Shown here: positions 47,656-54,734 of the stretch, piece by piece
How positions within the stretch are numbered: the first letter of the stretch is position 1
Layout: every line of letters begins with the position of its first letter
Notes under the pieces: generated by a model
The model's input: only the letters and a program-made list of their open reading frames with translations
Database searches by the model: none
What the model was told of the DNA's origin: nothing
Made by a program: the position numbers and the translations under genes
From: Oscillospiraceae bacterium
GTDB lineage: Bacteria > Bacillota > Clostridia > Oscillospirales > CAG-272
Assembly (NCBI GenBank): GCA_015063685.1
Contig: SVTR01000022.1
Span: forward strand, 1-54,734
Reading direction: 5' to 3'
Length of the DNA: 54,734 nt

Positions 47656-50328
47656 TTCGCAGTCGGCGCTGACCGTCAGATCTTCAAAAGACGCGGAGCA
47701 TTGATACGCCCGCACACCCACCATACCCTGCATAAAGGGGTCGGGGTCGGTATAATCGATATACAATGTGCCATCCACGTAGACCTGCAAGCGCGCGCCC
47801 TCGCAGACCACCCTCAGATGGTATTCGTTTCCCGCTTGGAAGCTTCCCTCCGCACGGGTCAGCTCTCGATAACCGTAGCTCTGCTTACCCAAAACCACGG
47901 CATCTCCCAGCAGACCTACAAAATACCCTTCTACCCAATCGGTGCCTGTTTGCGCATCCTCGGCCGACGGAGGATTGGACATAAAATTGGGTGCTCCGGG
48001 ATTGGTGGCTCGCACCAGGAGACCGCAATTAGGATCTTGCAGGGGCGTGACCCATACCTCTACGGTATAGTCACCCCAATTTTTGTCGCCGTACAAGCGC
48101 TTGCCCGAGGCATGATCACCGCTCAAGGTCAGTTGTCCGTCCCCCTGGCGCCAGCTGCCGTCAACATATACGCTACTGTCGCGGGCTCCGCCGAACATCA
48201 CCGACGAGGGATCGACGGCCTCACTTTTCAGCAAGGTGAATTTCAGAAAATCCGCGTCTCCGTCCGTTAGCTTGAAGGAGAGCTCATGTTGTCCTTGGGT
48301 CATGGGGATGCCACGGCAGACAGCCGACGAAAGCTGCTCTCTTGCCGTCAAGGACACCGTAGCGACGGCAACTCCGTCCACGCGTATCTCCAAGGATACG
48401 TCTGCTTCCACCGCCTCCCTGCGGTATTGGATTGTCAGATCATAAATACCGTCTGCGGCGGCCAGTACGCGATACGAAAGAATATCCCCCGCCTCAGCGG
48501 ATACCAGGGTTTTACCGTCTGCCTTCACGGTCTTGAAGCTTCCTGCCGAATAGCTGATGGCAGGGATAAGACCGTTCAGCTCAGACACGATCTTGTAGGT
48601 ATCAGCCATGCCGCGGCCTCCCACGGCACCGGTGCCTCCAATGAAGCCGAAGGAGGCCTCACCGCCCTCGGTAACATAGCCAATGGCGCCGCCGCCCAGG
48701 GGACTGTCCTTGACGGTGCACAGCCGACGGTCGTTCATGTAGAAGGTATAGTCACGGCCGCTTCTCTCGACCTGAAGGGATTGGAGGCAATCAAATCTCA
48801 CATCCTCTCCGAAAGAACGGATCATATCCACCCTCTGCTCAACAGTCTCTCCGTTCACCGTCATGGAGATGATGACCTGCTGGGTTGCGGGATCAAAGAG
48901 GCAGGTGCCGAAATTTTGCTCGTCGGTGTAGCTGAACACCGCCCCTGCACGGGCACCGTCCGCCATAGCGGTAACGTTATACTCGGCAGTATAGTCCCCC
49001 TCGAAAGCCTGCTTGGATATGAGGGTACTGTCAGCCCCCAAGGGAAGTCCGCCACCCGTAGAGCCAAAGCTTCCTGTCAGACGCCAGCCGGAGAGAGACG
49101 TGCCGCCCTTGAAGTAATGGTACACATCGGGCATATCCGGCACCTGCTGCTTGTCTGTGGTGGGGCCCATGATCTCCATGCTTTCACCGTTGAACACGAT
49201 ACGGTCTATGTTGGTATTTCTGTTAGGGGTCATGTTCACCAAGGAGTGGTAGACGATGTAGTAGCTATCCAGATCGGGCCCCTTAACCGTGGAGCTGTGT
49301 CCGATGCCGAAGACCTCGTCAGACGTATTGATCAAAAGCGGATTGTGGGCAAGGATATTTCCATAGGCAAGGGGGGATCGCTTAGATACGCCGTAGTAAA
49401 TACGGTAGGACTTGCTGAGCACGTGGTTGCCCGTGTAGGTAAGGTAATAGTAACCGTCATGAAAGACCACCATAGGGCCTTCTGTCCATCCCTTGTTGAC
49501 CGTAATCGCACTCATGCTGTGGCCGCTGATCATCTCGGAAGGGGAGGTCATTTTATAGGCCATCATCCCGCCGTGGCCCGCGGTATAGAAATACCATTCA
49601 CCGTCGTTGTCTATAAAGACGGAGCCGTCGATAGACATACCCATATTATCCGTGATGGGCTCAAATCCCTCGGTGGGCGAGGTACTGCGCAGCACATAAT
49701 GACCGTTGCCCGCAGGCGAGGTATACATATAAAAATAGCCGTTGTAATAATACACCTCGGGGGCATAGGCGCCCTTGGTGATCTTATCGCGGGTGCAAAA
49801 GCCCTCGTAGCTCCAATGCACAAGATCCGTGGAGGACCAACACTTGATCCCCGTATATCCGTCCTTGGTGCTGACGTACAGATAATACACGCCGTTATAT
49901 CGCATGACAAAGGGATCGCCAAAGCCATAGCCCGGCCAGGCGTTTTCCGTGTCTGCCGTGAGGATGGGGTTTTGATAGTACATGATCTCCTCCGTTTCGG
50001 GTTCCTCTCCCGTTGTCACGTTTTCTCTGTCCATCGTGTCTGCCGTCTCAGGAGTCGTTTCAGGCTCTCGGATATCCACCGATTCAGATTCTTCTGCCGA
50101 CGGGGTAGTTTCCTGTACATCCGGCGGCAGGGATGTCTCGTAGGTGCCTTTCGTTTCGGTTGGTTCGGAGGGACGATCCGTTTCGGGCACGTCCGACGTT
50201 GTCTCACTCGCCACCGTCATTTGGGTATGAGCCGTGTCCGCGGGAAAGATAACGGGCTCCGAGCTACAGGAGACGAGCATGGCACTCAGGAGTAGTCCCG
50301 TCAGTATAAAAAAGGGTGTTTTTTTCAT
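47650..50328 (-). CDS. GH43 glycosidase lipoprotein with C-terminal binding domains
   Basis: An 892-aa lipoprotein (lipobox LVSC) with a Thr/Glu/Pro tether of about 100 residues. The GH43 five-bladed propeller shows its three carboxylates: Asp in GFGDPF (base), Asp in SIDGSVF (pKa modulator) and Glu in TEGPMVV (acid). Family activities are arabinofuranosidase, xylosidase and galactanase. After the propeller come a beta-sandwich module, a CBM6/35-like module (about 620-720) and a C-terminal LamG/CBM66-like module (about 730-892). GGAGG is 6 nt before the ATG. The stop codon lies in a MITE-B remnant, so the original C-terminus may have been altered by a few residues. Confidence 0.86.
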   Translation of the reverse strand: MKKTPFFILTGLLLSAMLVSCSSEPVIFPADTAHTQMTVASETTSDVPETDRPSEPTETKGTYETSLPPDVQETTPSAEESESVDIREPETTPETADTMDRENVTTGEEPETEEIMYYQNPILTADTENAWPGYGFGDPFVMRYNGVYYLYVSTKDGYTGIKCWSSTDLVHWSYEGFCTRDKITKGAYAPEVYYYNGYFYMYTSPAGNGHYVLRSTSPTEGFEPITDNMGMSIDGSVFIDNDGEWYFYTAGHGGMMAYKMTSPSEMISGHSMSAITVNKGWTEGPMVVFHDGYYYLTYTGNHVLSKSYRIYYGVSKRSPLAYGNILAHNPLLINTSDEVFGIGHSSTVKGPDLDSYYIVYHSLVNMTPNRNTNIDRIVFNGESMEIMGPTTDKQQVPDMPDVYHYFKGGTSLSGWRLTGSFGSTGGGLPLGADSTLISKQAFEGDYTAEYNVTAMADGARAGAVFSYTDEQNFGTCLFDPATQQVIISMTVNGETVEQRVDMIRSFGEDVRFDCLQSLQVERSGRDYTFYMNDRRLCTVKDSPLGGGAIGYVTEGGEASFGFIGGTGAVGGRGMADTYKIVSELNGLIPAISYSAGSFKTVKADGKTLVSAEAGDILSYRVLAAADGIYDLTIQYRREAVEADVSLEIRVDGVAVATVSLTAREQLSSAVCRGIPMTQGQHELSFKLTDGDADFLKFTLLKSEAVDPSSVMFGGARDSSVYVDGSWRQGDGQLTLSGDHASGKRLYGDKNWGDYTVEVWVTPLQDPNCGLLVRATNPGAPNFMSNPPSAEDAQTGTDWVEGYFVGLLGDAVVLGKQSYGYRELTRAEGSFQAGNEYHLRVVCEGARLQVYVDGTLYIDYTDPDPFMQGMVGVRAYQCSASFEDLTVSADCEG

Positions 50329-50365
50329 GGTGACCTCCATCGCTTCTCTCGGTATTCTCTCCTCC

Positions 50366-50394
50366 ATTATACCACACATCCATGGAAATTGCAA
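50366..50394 (-). promoter_or_regulatory. Promoter of the GH43 gene
   Basis: Minus-strand TTGCAA (50389-50394), 17 bp, TATAAT (50366-50371). It shares TTGCAATT and GGTATAATG with the GH78 promoter. Confidence 0.78.
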
Positions 50395-50410
50395 GCCGTA
50401 TTTCCGGCAC

Positions 50411-50439
50411 TTGACAGACATCTCCAAACGTGCTATAAT
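50411..50439 (+). promoter_or_regulatory. Promoter of the 50491 lipoprotein gene
   Basis: TTGACA (50411-50416), 17 bp, TATAAT (50434-50439). Divergent from the GH43 promoter with 16 bp between the -35 boxes. Confidence 0.85.
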
Positions 50440-50490
50440 CTATGGCGGCGATATTTTCATATCGCAACTAAACTTCAACGGAGGAAAGTC

Positions 50491-51474
50491 ATGAAAAAGA
50501 TTATGACATTTGTACTGACCTGCCTGCTTTTGACAGCCATCCTTGTCTCCTGCAATCAGGCAGATGCTCCCGCAGAAACCACACCCGGCACCGGCGTCGT
50601 TACCGAAGCCGCCACCGAGAATTCCACTCAAGCCCCTGCGGAAGATAAAACCGAGGCCGCCACCGTGGCCGAGGAAATAACCGACGCCGTTACCGAGGCG
50701 CCCACCGCCGCCCCCGTGGATACGGCTGAAACCCTGGCCGAAGCCGTCACCGACGGCGCAGAAGAGCCCACCGATACCGCCCTCTCCGACGAAACTGCTA
50801 CGGAAGATCCTGACGCTAATCTCGGCGAGGATACCAACGAAGAGCTGACCGTCCCCGTAGAGGAGACAGAAGCTGTCACTGAGGAAGAGGTTGTTGAGCT
50901 TCCCTATGACGTCATGAGCATCCCCGTAGCTTCCTACGGCGATCTTGAGCTGGAAGGTTATCTGGCCTCCGGCTCCTTCACCTTCGACGATGAATTCGGT
51001 TGCGTCTACAGCGACGACGTAAACAACATGCTGGTGGTAACCAACGACTCCATGACCTCCGGCAAGCTGACCGCCACCTTCCTGTCCTCCTATGGCGACG
51101 TCAATGATAACGGCATCATCTTCGGTCTGGAGGATCCTGTGGGCGATCAGTACGAATTCTGGGAGGATGGCCCTGCTTACTACTTCCTGTTCGTATCTGA
51201 TATCCAGCATCTCTACCTGGCTAAGGCCGGCTACAACGGCCAGCCCTGGACCGAGCTGTACGTCACCCCTATGCCCATTCCTGAATATACTCACGGTGAA
51301 ACCGAGATCACTATCTCCGTAGAGTTTGACGGCGAGGGTGAAATCCTCTGCTACGCCAACGACGAGCTGCTCATCGACTATTATGATTTCGATCCTCTGA
51401 AGGGTGACAACTACGGCATCCGCTGTGAGGTTTTAGGCGTTGAGTACTACAACGTGGTAGCCGAGCACGAATAA
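50491..51474 (+). CDS. Lipoprotein with LamG/CBM66-like domain
   Basis: A 327-aa surface lipoprotein (lipobox LVSC). About 120 residues of Ala/Thr/Glu-rich tether lead to one beta-sandwich domain (about 150-327), which resembles the C-terminal module of the divergent GH43 protein: IIFGLEDP..DQYEFWE....YYFLFVSD..HLYLAK, then ITISVEFDGEGEILCYANDELLIDYYDFDPLKGDNYGIR. No catalytic residues are evident, so it probably binds the same glycan. GGAGG is 6-7 nt before the ATG. Confidence 0.7.
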   Translation: MKKIMTFVLTCLLLTAILVSCNQADAPAETTPGTGVVTEAATENSTQAPAEDKTEAATVAEEITDAVTEAPTAAPVDTAETLAEAVTDGAEEPTDTALSDETATEDPDANLGEDTNEELTVPVEETEAVTEEEVVELPYDVMSIPVASYGDLELEGYLASGSFTFDDEFGCVYSDDVNNMLVVTNDSMTSGKLTATFLSSYGDVNDNGIIFGLEDPVGDQYEFWEDGPAYYFLFVSDIQHLYLAKAGYNGQPWTELYVTPMPIPEYTHGETEITISVEFDGEGEILCYANDELLIDYYDFDPLKGDNYGIRCEVLGVEYYNVVAEHE

Positions 51475-51492
51475 TTTTCGATTTAATTGCCT

Positions 51493-51533
51493 AAAACGCC
51501 GAGGGAAGCTTGCGCTTCCCTCGGCGTTTTCTG
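51493..51533 (+). terminator. Terminator of the 50491 gene
   Basis: 17-bp perfect stem AAAACGCCGAGGGAAGC / its complement, TTGC loop, TTTT tail. The gap 51534-51636 shows nothing else. Confidence 0.92.
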
Positions 51534-51636
51534 TCTGATCCACCAATGGTCTCGGCCAGGGGGGCTGATATAATCAACGGATAGCAAACTATCCACCACA
51601 TTTCCCTCGTTTGGCCTGATGAACCCTCGTTTCCTC

Positions 51637-51664
51637 TTGACATTTCTTATAAATATGGTATAAT
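51637..51664 (+). promoter_or_regulatory. Promoter of the MATE gene
   Basis: TTGACA (51637-51642), 16 bp, TATAAT (51659-51664). A GTGAGC-CTT-GCGCTCAC hairpin starts about 10 bp later in the leader. Confidence 0.82.
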
Positions 51665-51721
51665 AAATATTCGTGAGCCTTGCGCTCACGTCGCACTCTT
51701 TTTCCGCGAGGTACCGATCAT

Positions 51722-53101
51722 ATGCAAATCAAAAAATTCATAGGCGACAAGGCCTTTTACAAGATGGTGCTGATGCTCACCATCCCCATCATCATACAGA
51801 ACGGCATCACCAATTTTGTCAATCTTTTGGACAACGTCATGGTAGGCCAGCTCACCACCGAGGAATTCGCGGGCGTGGGTATTGCTAATCAACTGATCTT
51901 CGTCTGCAATCTGGCCATTTTCGGCGGACTTTCGGGGGCAGGCATCTTCACCGCCCAGTTTTTCGGCAAGAGCGACCACGAGGGCGTGCGCTACACCTTC
52001 CGCTTCAAATTCTACACCGTATTGGCGCTCATCGCCGTTGGTGCGGCGGTGCTGATCCCCTTCGGCGAACCGCTGATCTCGGCTTTCATTACCGACGACG
52101 GACAGAGCGGAGATCCCGCGTTGGCACTTCATTACGGATATCAATATCTCTTGGTGGCACTTATTTCTCTGATCCCTGCGGCGCTGGCACAGGTCTACGC
52201 CTCCACCCTCCGCGAGACGGGACATACGGTGCCTCCCATGGTAGCCAGCGTAGCGGCGGTGCTGACTAACGCGGTGTTCAACTATCTTTTGATCTTCGGT
52301 AAATTCGGCCTTCCTGCTCTCGGCGTGATGGGGGCGGCCTTGGGTACGGTCATCGCCCGTGTAGTAGAGCTTGCCATCGTGCTGATCTGGTCCCATACGC
52401 ACGCGAGTAAAGTGCCGTACATCAAGGGTGTTTACCGCTCCTTCAAGATTCCCGCGGAATTGAGCCGACGCATCCTCGTCAAGGGCTTACCACTCCTCGG
52501 CAACGAGTTTTTGTGGTCGTCGGGCATGGCAGTACTGAACCAATGCTACTCCACCCGCGGAATGGCGGCAGTCAACGCCATCAACATGAGCACGACGGTA
52601 ACCAACCTTTTCAACATCGTATTTCTGTCCCTCGGAACGGCGGTGGCCATCATCGTGGGCAACCAGCTGGGCGCCGGCAGGATCGAGGAGGCCAAGGACA
52701 CAGACCGCAAGATCATTGCCTTTTCCATGGTTTGCTGCGTTGGAGTGGGTGCTCTCATGGCGGTCTGCGCCCCCCTCTTTACCATGATGTACAATGCCCC
52801 CGACAGCACTAAGGCCCTGGCGGCGTCCCTCATTGTGGTTCACGCCTGCATGATGCCCTTTGAGTCCTTTGCCCACAACTGTTATTTCACCCTCCGCTCG
52901 GGCGGTCAGACCTTCATCACCTTCCTCTTTGACAGCGCCTTCGTGTGGGCCATCAGCGTCCCCACGGCCTTCCTGCTGTCAAGACTCACGACCCTGCCCC
53001 TGCTCCCTCTGTTCATCATCTGCACCGCGCTGAATCTCATCAAGTGCGTCATCGGTGCCTTGATGCTGAAATCGGGACGGTGGGCAAAGAGGCTGGTGTG
53101 A
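51722..53101 (+). CDS. MATE family efflux transporter
   Basis: A 459-aa, twelve-helix exporter in two related halves. The first begins MVLMLTIPIIIQNGITNFVNLLDNVMVGQL, and the second near residue 245 has KGLPLLGNEFLWSSGMAVLNQCYSTRG. Each has the typical AISNQ/GVGIANQ and IVGNQLGAG motifs. It exports cationic drugs or metabolites by Na+ or H+ antiport. The ATG at 51722 fits the family start; GAGGT is about 10 nt upstream. A longer in-frame start lies in the leader hairpin and is rejected. Confidence 0.92.
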   Translation: MQIKKFIGDKAFYKMVLMLTIPIIIQNGITNFVNLLDNVMVGQLTTEEFAGVGIANQLIFVCNLAIFGGLSGAGIFTAQFFGKSDHEGVRYTFRFKFYTVLALIAVGAAVLIPFGEPLISAFITDDGQSGDPALALHYGYQYLLVALISLIPAALAQVYASTLRETGHTVPPMVASVAAVLTNAVFNYLLIFGKFGLPALGVMGAALGTVIARVVELAIVLIWSHTHASKVPYIKGVYRSFKIPAELSRRILVKGLPLLGNEFLWSSGMAVLNQCYSTRGMAAVNAINMSTTVTNLFNIVFLSLGTAVAIIVGNQLGAGRIEEAKDTDRKIIAFSMVCCVGVGALMAVCAPLFTMMYNAPDSTKALAASLIVVHACMMPFESFAHNCYFTLRSGGQTFITFLFDSAFVWAISVPTAFLLSRLTTLPLLPLFIICTALNLIKCVIGALMLKSGRWAKRLV

Positions 53102-53110
53102 AGAGTACGA

Positions 53111-53165
53111 AAGGTACGCAAGGAACCCTTTTTGAAAAAAGGGTTCCTTGACCTCCCAAAAACTT
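53111..53165. repeat. GTACGCAAGG palindromic repeat, copy 3
   Basis: Stem CAAGGAACCCTTTTT / AAAAAGGGTTCCTTG (53119-53150) with outer words GGTACG and ACCTCCCAAAAACTTT. It lies between the MATE stop and the next promoter. Confidence 0.8.
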
Positions 53166-53178
53166 TGCATAAAAAGAC

Positions 53179-53222
53179 TTGTAAATTTTACCATCCTATG
53201 CTATACTGTTTGCAGGTATAGC
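53179..53222 (+). promoter_or_regulatory. Promoter and operator of the second URO-D-like gene
   Basis: TTGTAA (53179-53184), 17 bp, TATACT (53202-53207). The -10 box starts a palindrome CTATACT-7-GGTATAG (53201-53221), extended by one G-C pair outside. The same design occurs at 54479-54499. Confidence 0.78.
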
Positions 53223-53253
53223 ATTTTGTTTTTCACACAGAAAGGACACCGCC

Positions 53254-54351
53254 ATGACCATCAACAAAGCCCCCGAAACCATGACCTCCAAGGAGCGCGT
53301 CCGCCGCACCTTCGCCTTTGAAAAGACCGACCGTGTCACCATCGGCTACGAGGCCAACGCCGCCATTCATCAAAAGCTCTGTCACGCGCTGGGCATTCGT
53401 CCCGACGACTACGAGGGGCTGTACCGCGCTTTGGGCGTGGATTACCGCAGCATCGGCGCGCCTTACGTGGGCAAGCCTCTGCACGCCGTGCCCGAGAACC
53501 GCATGGTGGATCAGCTGGAGGGCTGCATCATGCGTTGGGTGGAGCATGAAACGGGGGGATACTGGGATTTTTGCGACTTCCCCTTGAAGGATGCCGCCGA
53601 CGAGCTGTTTGACAGCTTCCCCGTTCCCAACCCCGATGATTTTGATTACGATGCTGCCCTGGCCGCCGCCAAGAGCTACGGCGGTGAGTACGGTCTTTAC
53701 ATAGGAAACCCCGGTGTGCCCGACATCATCAACTCCAACGGCCGCATCATGGGCATGGAGGACGTGCTGTGCCATTTGATGCTGGATGACGAGGCAGCCA
53801 TGAATTTCATGCGCCGCCGGGCGGATTTCCAGTTCAAAATGATGGAACGACTTTTGGACAAGTGCCACGAGCATCTGGATTTCATGTGGCTGGGTGAGGA
53901 TCTGGGCACCCAGATCGCCCCCATGGTCAGCCTGCCCCTGTATCGGGAGCAGATCAAGCCCATCCACAAGCAGTTCGTGGATCTGGCCGCGTCCTATGGT
54001 CTCCCCGTGATCATCCATTCCTGCGGCAGCAGCAGTTGGTTCTTTGAGGATTTCATCGAGATGGGCATCCGCGGGGTGGACACCCTTCAGCCCGAGGCAG
54101 TCAACATGAGTCCTGCCTATCTGGCCGAAAAGTACGGCGGGCGTTTGAACTTCCGTGGCTGTATCTCCACCGCAGGCCCGCTGGCCTACGGCACGGCACA
54201 GGAAACAGAGGACACCTGTCGCGAGACCCTCGGCATCATGATGCAGGCGGGCGGCTACCACTTCGCCCCCACCCACGCCATCCAGGACAACAGCCCCGTG
54301 GAGAACGTGATCGCCATGTATCAAGCGGCGCATACTTGGGGAAAATATTGA
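53254..54351 (+). CDS. Uroporphyrinogen-decarboxylase/corrinoid methyltransferase-like protein
   Basis: A 365-aa cytosolic TIM barrel of the URO-D superfamily. It begins TSKERVRRTFAFEKTDRVTIGYEA, typical of the non-heme branch. It has the HxC pair His255/Cys257 (VIIHSCGSS) and a further Cys303 (RGCIST), reminiscent of the zinc site of MtaA-type methyltransferases, though the last Cys is closer than usual. It may move methyl groups or act on a sugar-derived substrate; heme synthesis is unlikely here. AAAGGA is about 9 nt before the ATG. It shares an operator with the esterase gene that follows. Confidence 0.75.
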   Translation: MTINKAPETMTSKERVRRTFAFEKTDRVTIGYEANAAIHQKLCHALGIRPDDYEGLYRALGVDYRSIGAPYVGKPLHAVPENRMVDQLEGCIMRWVEHETGGYWDFCDFPLKDAADELFDSFPVPNPDDFDYDAALAAAKSYGGEYGLYIGNPGVPDIINSNGRIMGMEDVLCHLMLDDEAAMNFMRRRADFQFKMMERLLDKCHEHLDFMWLGEDLGTQIAPMVSLPLYREQIKPIHKQFVDLAASYGLPVIIHSCGSSSWFFEDFIEMGIRGVDTLQPEAVNMSPAYLAEKYGGRLNFRGCISTAGPLAYGTAQETEDTCRETLGIMMQAGGYHFAPTHAIQDNSPVENVIAMYQAAHTWGKY

Positions 54352-54355
54352 ATGA

Positions 54356-54420
54356 ACGGGAGAAAACTTCTTGAAAAAAGTTTTCTCCCGTACCCTCTTT
54401 CAAGAACCTTTAAAAAGGAT
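54356..54420. repeat. GTACGCAAGG-type palindromic repeat, copy 4 (variant)
   Basis: Stem CGGGAGAAAACTT.TT / AA.AAGTTTTCTCCCG (54357-54390), followed by TACCCTCTTTCAAGAACCTTT. The outer words are diverged but the TTGAAAAAAG centre is the same. Confidence 0.7.
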
Positions 54421-54456
54421 TTATGCAAAACTCTATAGCAATCTTCACAAAAACCC

Positions 54457-54499
54457 TTGTAAATTTCATTTGATTATGCTATACTATAAATAAGTATAG
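54457..54499 (+). promoter_or_regulatory. Promoter and operator of the esterase gene
   Basis: TTGTAA (54457-54462), 17 bp, TATACT (54480-54485). The -10 box is inside a perfect palindrome CTATACT-7-AGTATAG (54479-54499). Confidence 0.8.
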
Positions 54500-54535
54500 T
54501 TTTTTTTTATTTTTATTTTCCGAAAGGAGTCCAAC

Positions 54536-54734
54536 ATGATCTACAACACCTTCACCCTTGATCCCCGCTATCCCGATTGTCTCGTCAATACATACATCCA
54601 CGACGATGTTCCCGAGCTGAATATGCCCCCCCGCCGCGCCATCATCGTCTGCCCCGGCGGCGGCTATCAGTTCCTCTCCGACCGCGAGGCCGAGCCTGTG
54701 GCACTTCAGTATTTCGCCGCAGGTCTGAACGTGT
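54536..54734 (+). CDS. Alpha/beta hydrolase, acetyl-xylan/feruloyl esterase-like (partial)
   Basis: The first 66 residues of a gene that continues past the window. MIYNTFTLDPRYPDCLVNTYI.D..PELNMPPRRAIIVCPGGGYQFLSDREAEPVALQYFAAGLNV contains the oxyanion-hole GGGY and the E.EPVAL.....G pattern of sugar-ester hydrolases. Members remove acetyl or feruloyl groups from plant polysaccharides. GAAAGGAG is 6-7 nt before the ATG. It has its own promoter, with the same operator as the URO-D-like gene upstream. Confidence 0.78.
   Translation, partial: MIYNTFTLDPRYPDCLVNTYIHDDVPELNMPPRRAIIVCPGGGYQFLSDREAEPVALQYFAAGLNV

Overview
The window reads as chromosome of an uncultured Clostridia-type Bacillota, most likely a gut member of the Oscillospirales/Christensenellales range. 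The evidence is strong AGGAGG ribosome sites, many TTGACA-17-TATAAT promoters, Gram-positive lipoprotein signals, a PPi-type phosphofructokinase, an IspH-ribosomal protein S1 fusion in a cmk-plsC-ispH/rpsA operon, and an rpsF-ssb-rpsR operon. GC is moderately high, and nearly every gene carries long antisense ORFs that are only shadows. The taxonomic placement is inference.

Layout, left to right. 0.7-3.5 kb: a NatA/NatB-like ABC exporter and a LURP-one-related protein with twin operators. 4.5-9 kb: recG, a leaderless amidase and a YmdB-type phosphodiesterase. 9.2-13 kb: a two-gene operon for an NPCBM surface protein and a GH36 alpha-galactosidase lipoprotein. 13.3-20.3 kb: a membrane protein of unknown function, a phosphohexomutase, an N-acetylhexosamine-kinase-like enzyme, PPi-phosphofructokinase and a small membrane protein. 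20.4-25 kb: a GH78-like rhamnosidase, a uroporphyrinogen-decarboxylase-like protein and a GH28 polygalacturonase-like enzyme. 25.3-30.3 kb: an M29 aminopeptidase, an ECF sigma/anti-sigma pair and a CPBP protease. 30.3-38 kb: a BspA-like leucine-rich lipoprotein, then baiN-like, cmk, plsC and ispH-rpsA, all on the minus strand. 38-40.6 kb: an RpiR-type regulator and rpsF-ssb-rpsR. 40.7-54.7 kb: a lipoprotein amidase, a GH99/DUF5010-like lipoprotein, tRNA-Met and tRNA-Glu, a beta-propeller protein, an XRE regulator, a GH43 lipoprotein with a divergent carbohydrate-binding lipoprotein, a MATE exporter, a second uroporphyrinogen-decarboxylase-like protein and the start of an esterase. The common theme is use of plant or mucin polysaccharide: secreted, tethered glycosidases feed intracellular rhamnosidase, polygalacturonase, kinase, mutase and glycolytic steps.

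The most unusual content lies between genes. Seven repeat clusters, all left of 27 kb, share one mirror-symmetric plan. A central core is bounded by inverted copies of a 14-bp motif (TAAATTGTTGTTTA / TAAACAACAATTTA), and ~75-90-bp hairpin units are added outward on each side, always in outward-facing orientation. Three unrelated core types occupy the centre. Two sister families of ~161-bp MITE-like elements with 4-bp target duplications have inserted in and around these clusters, twice into the same position of the 14-bp motif and once nested three deep. A further palindromic repeat, with covarying stems, occurs in the right half. No transposase or recombinase gene is present in the window.
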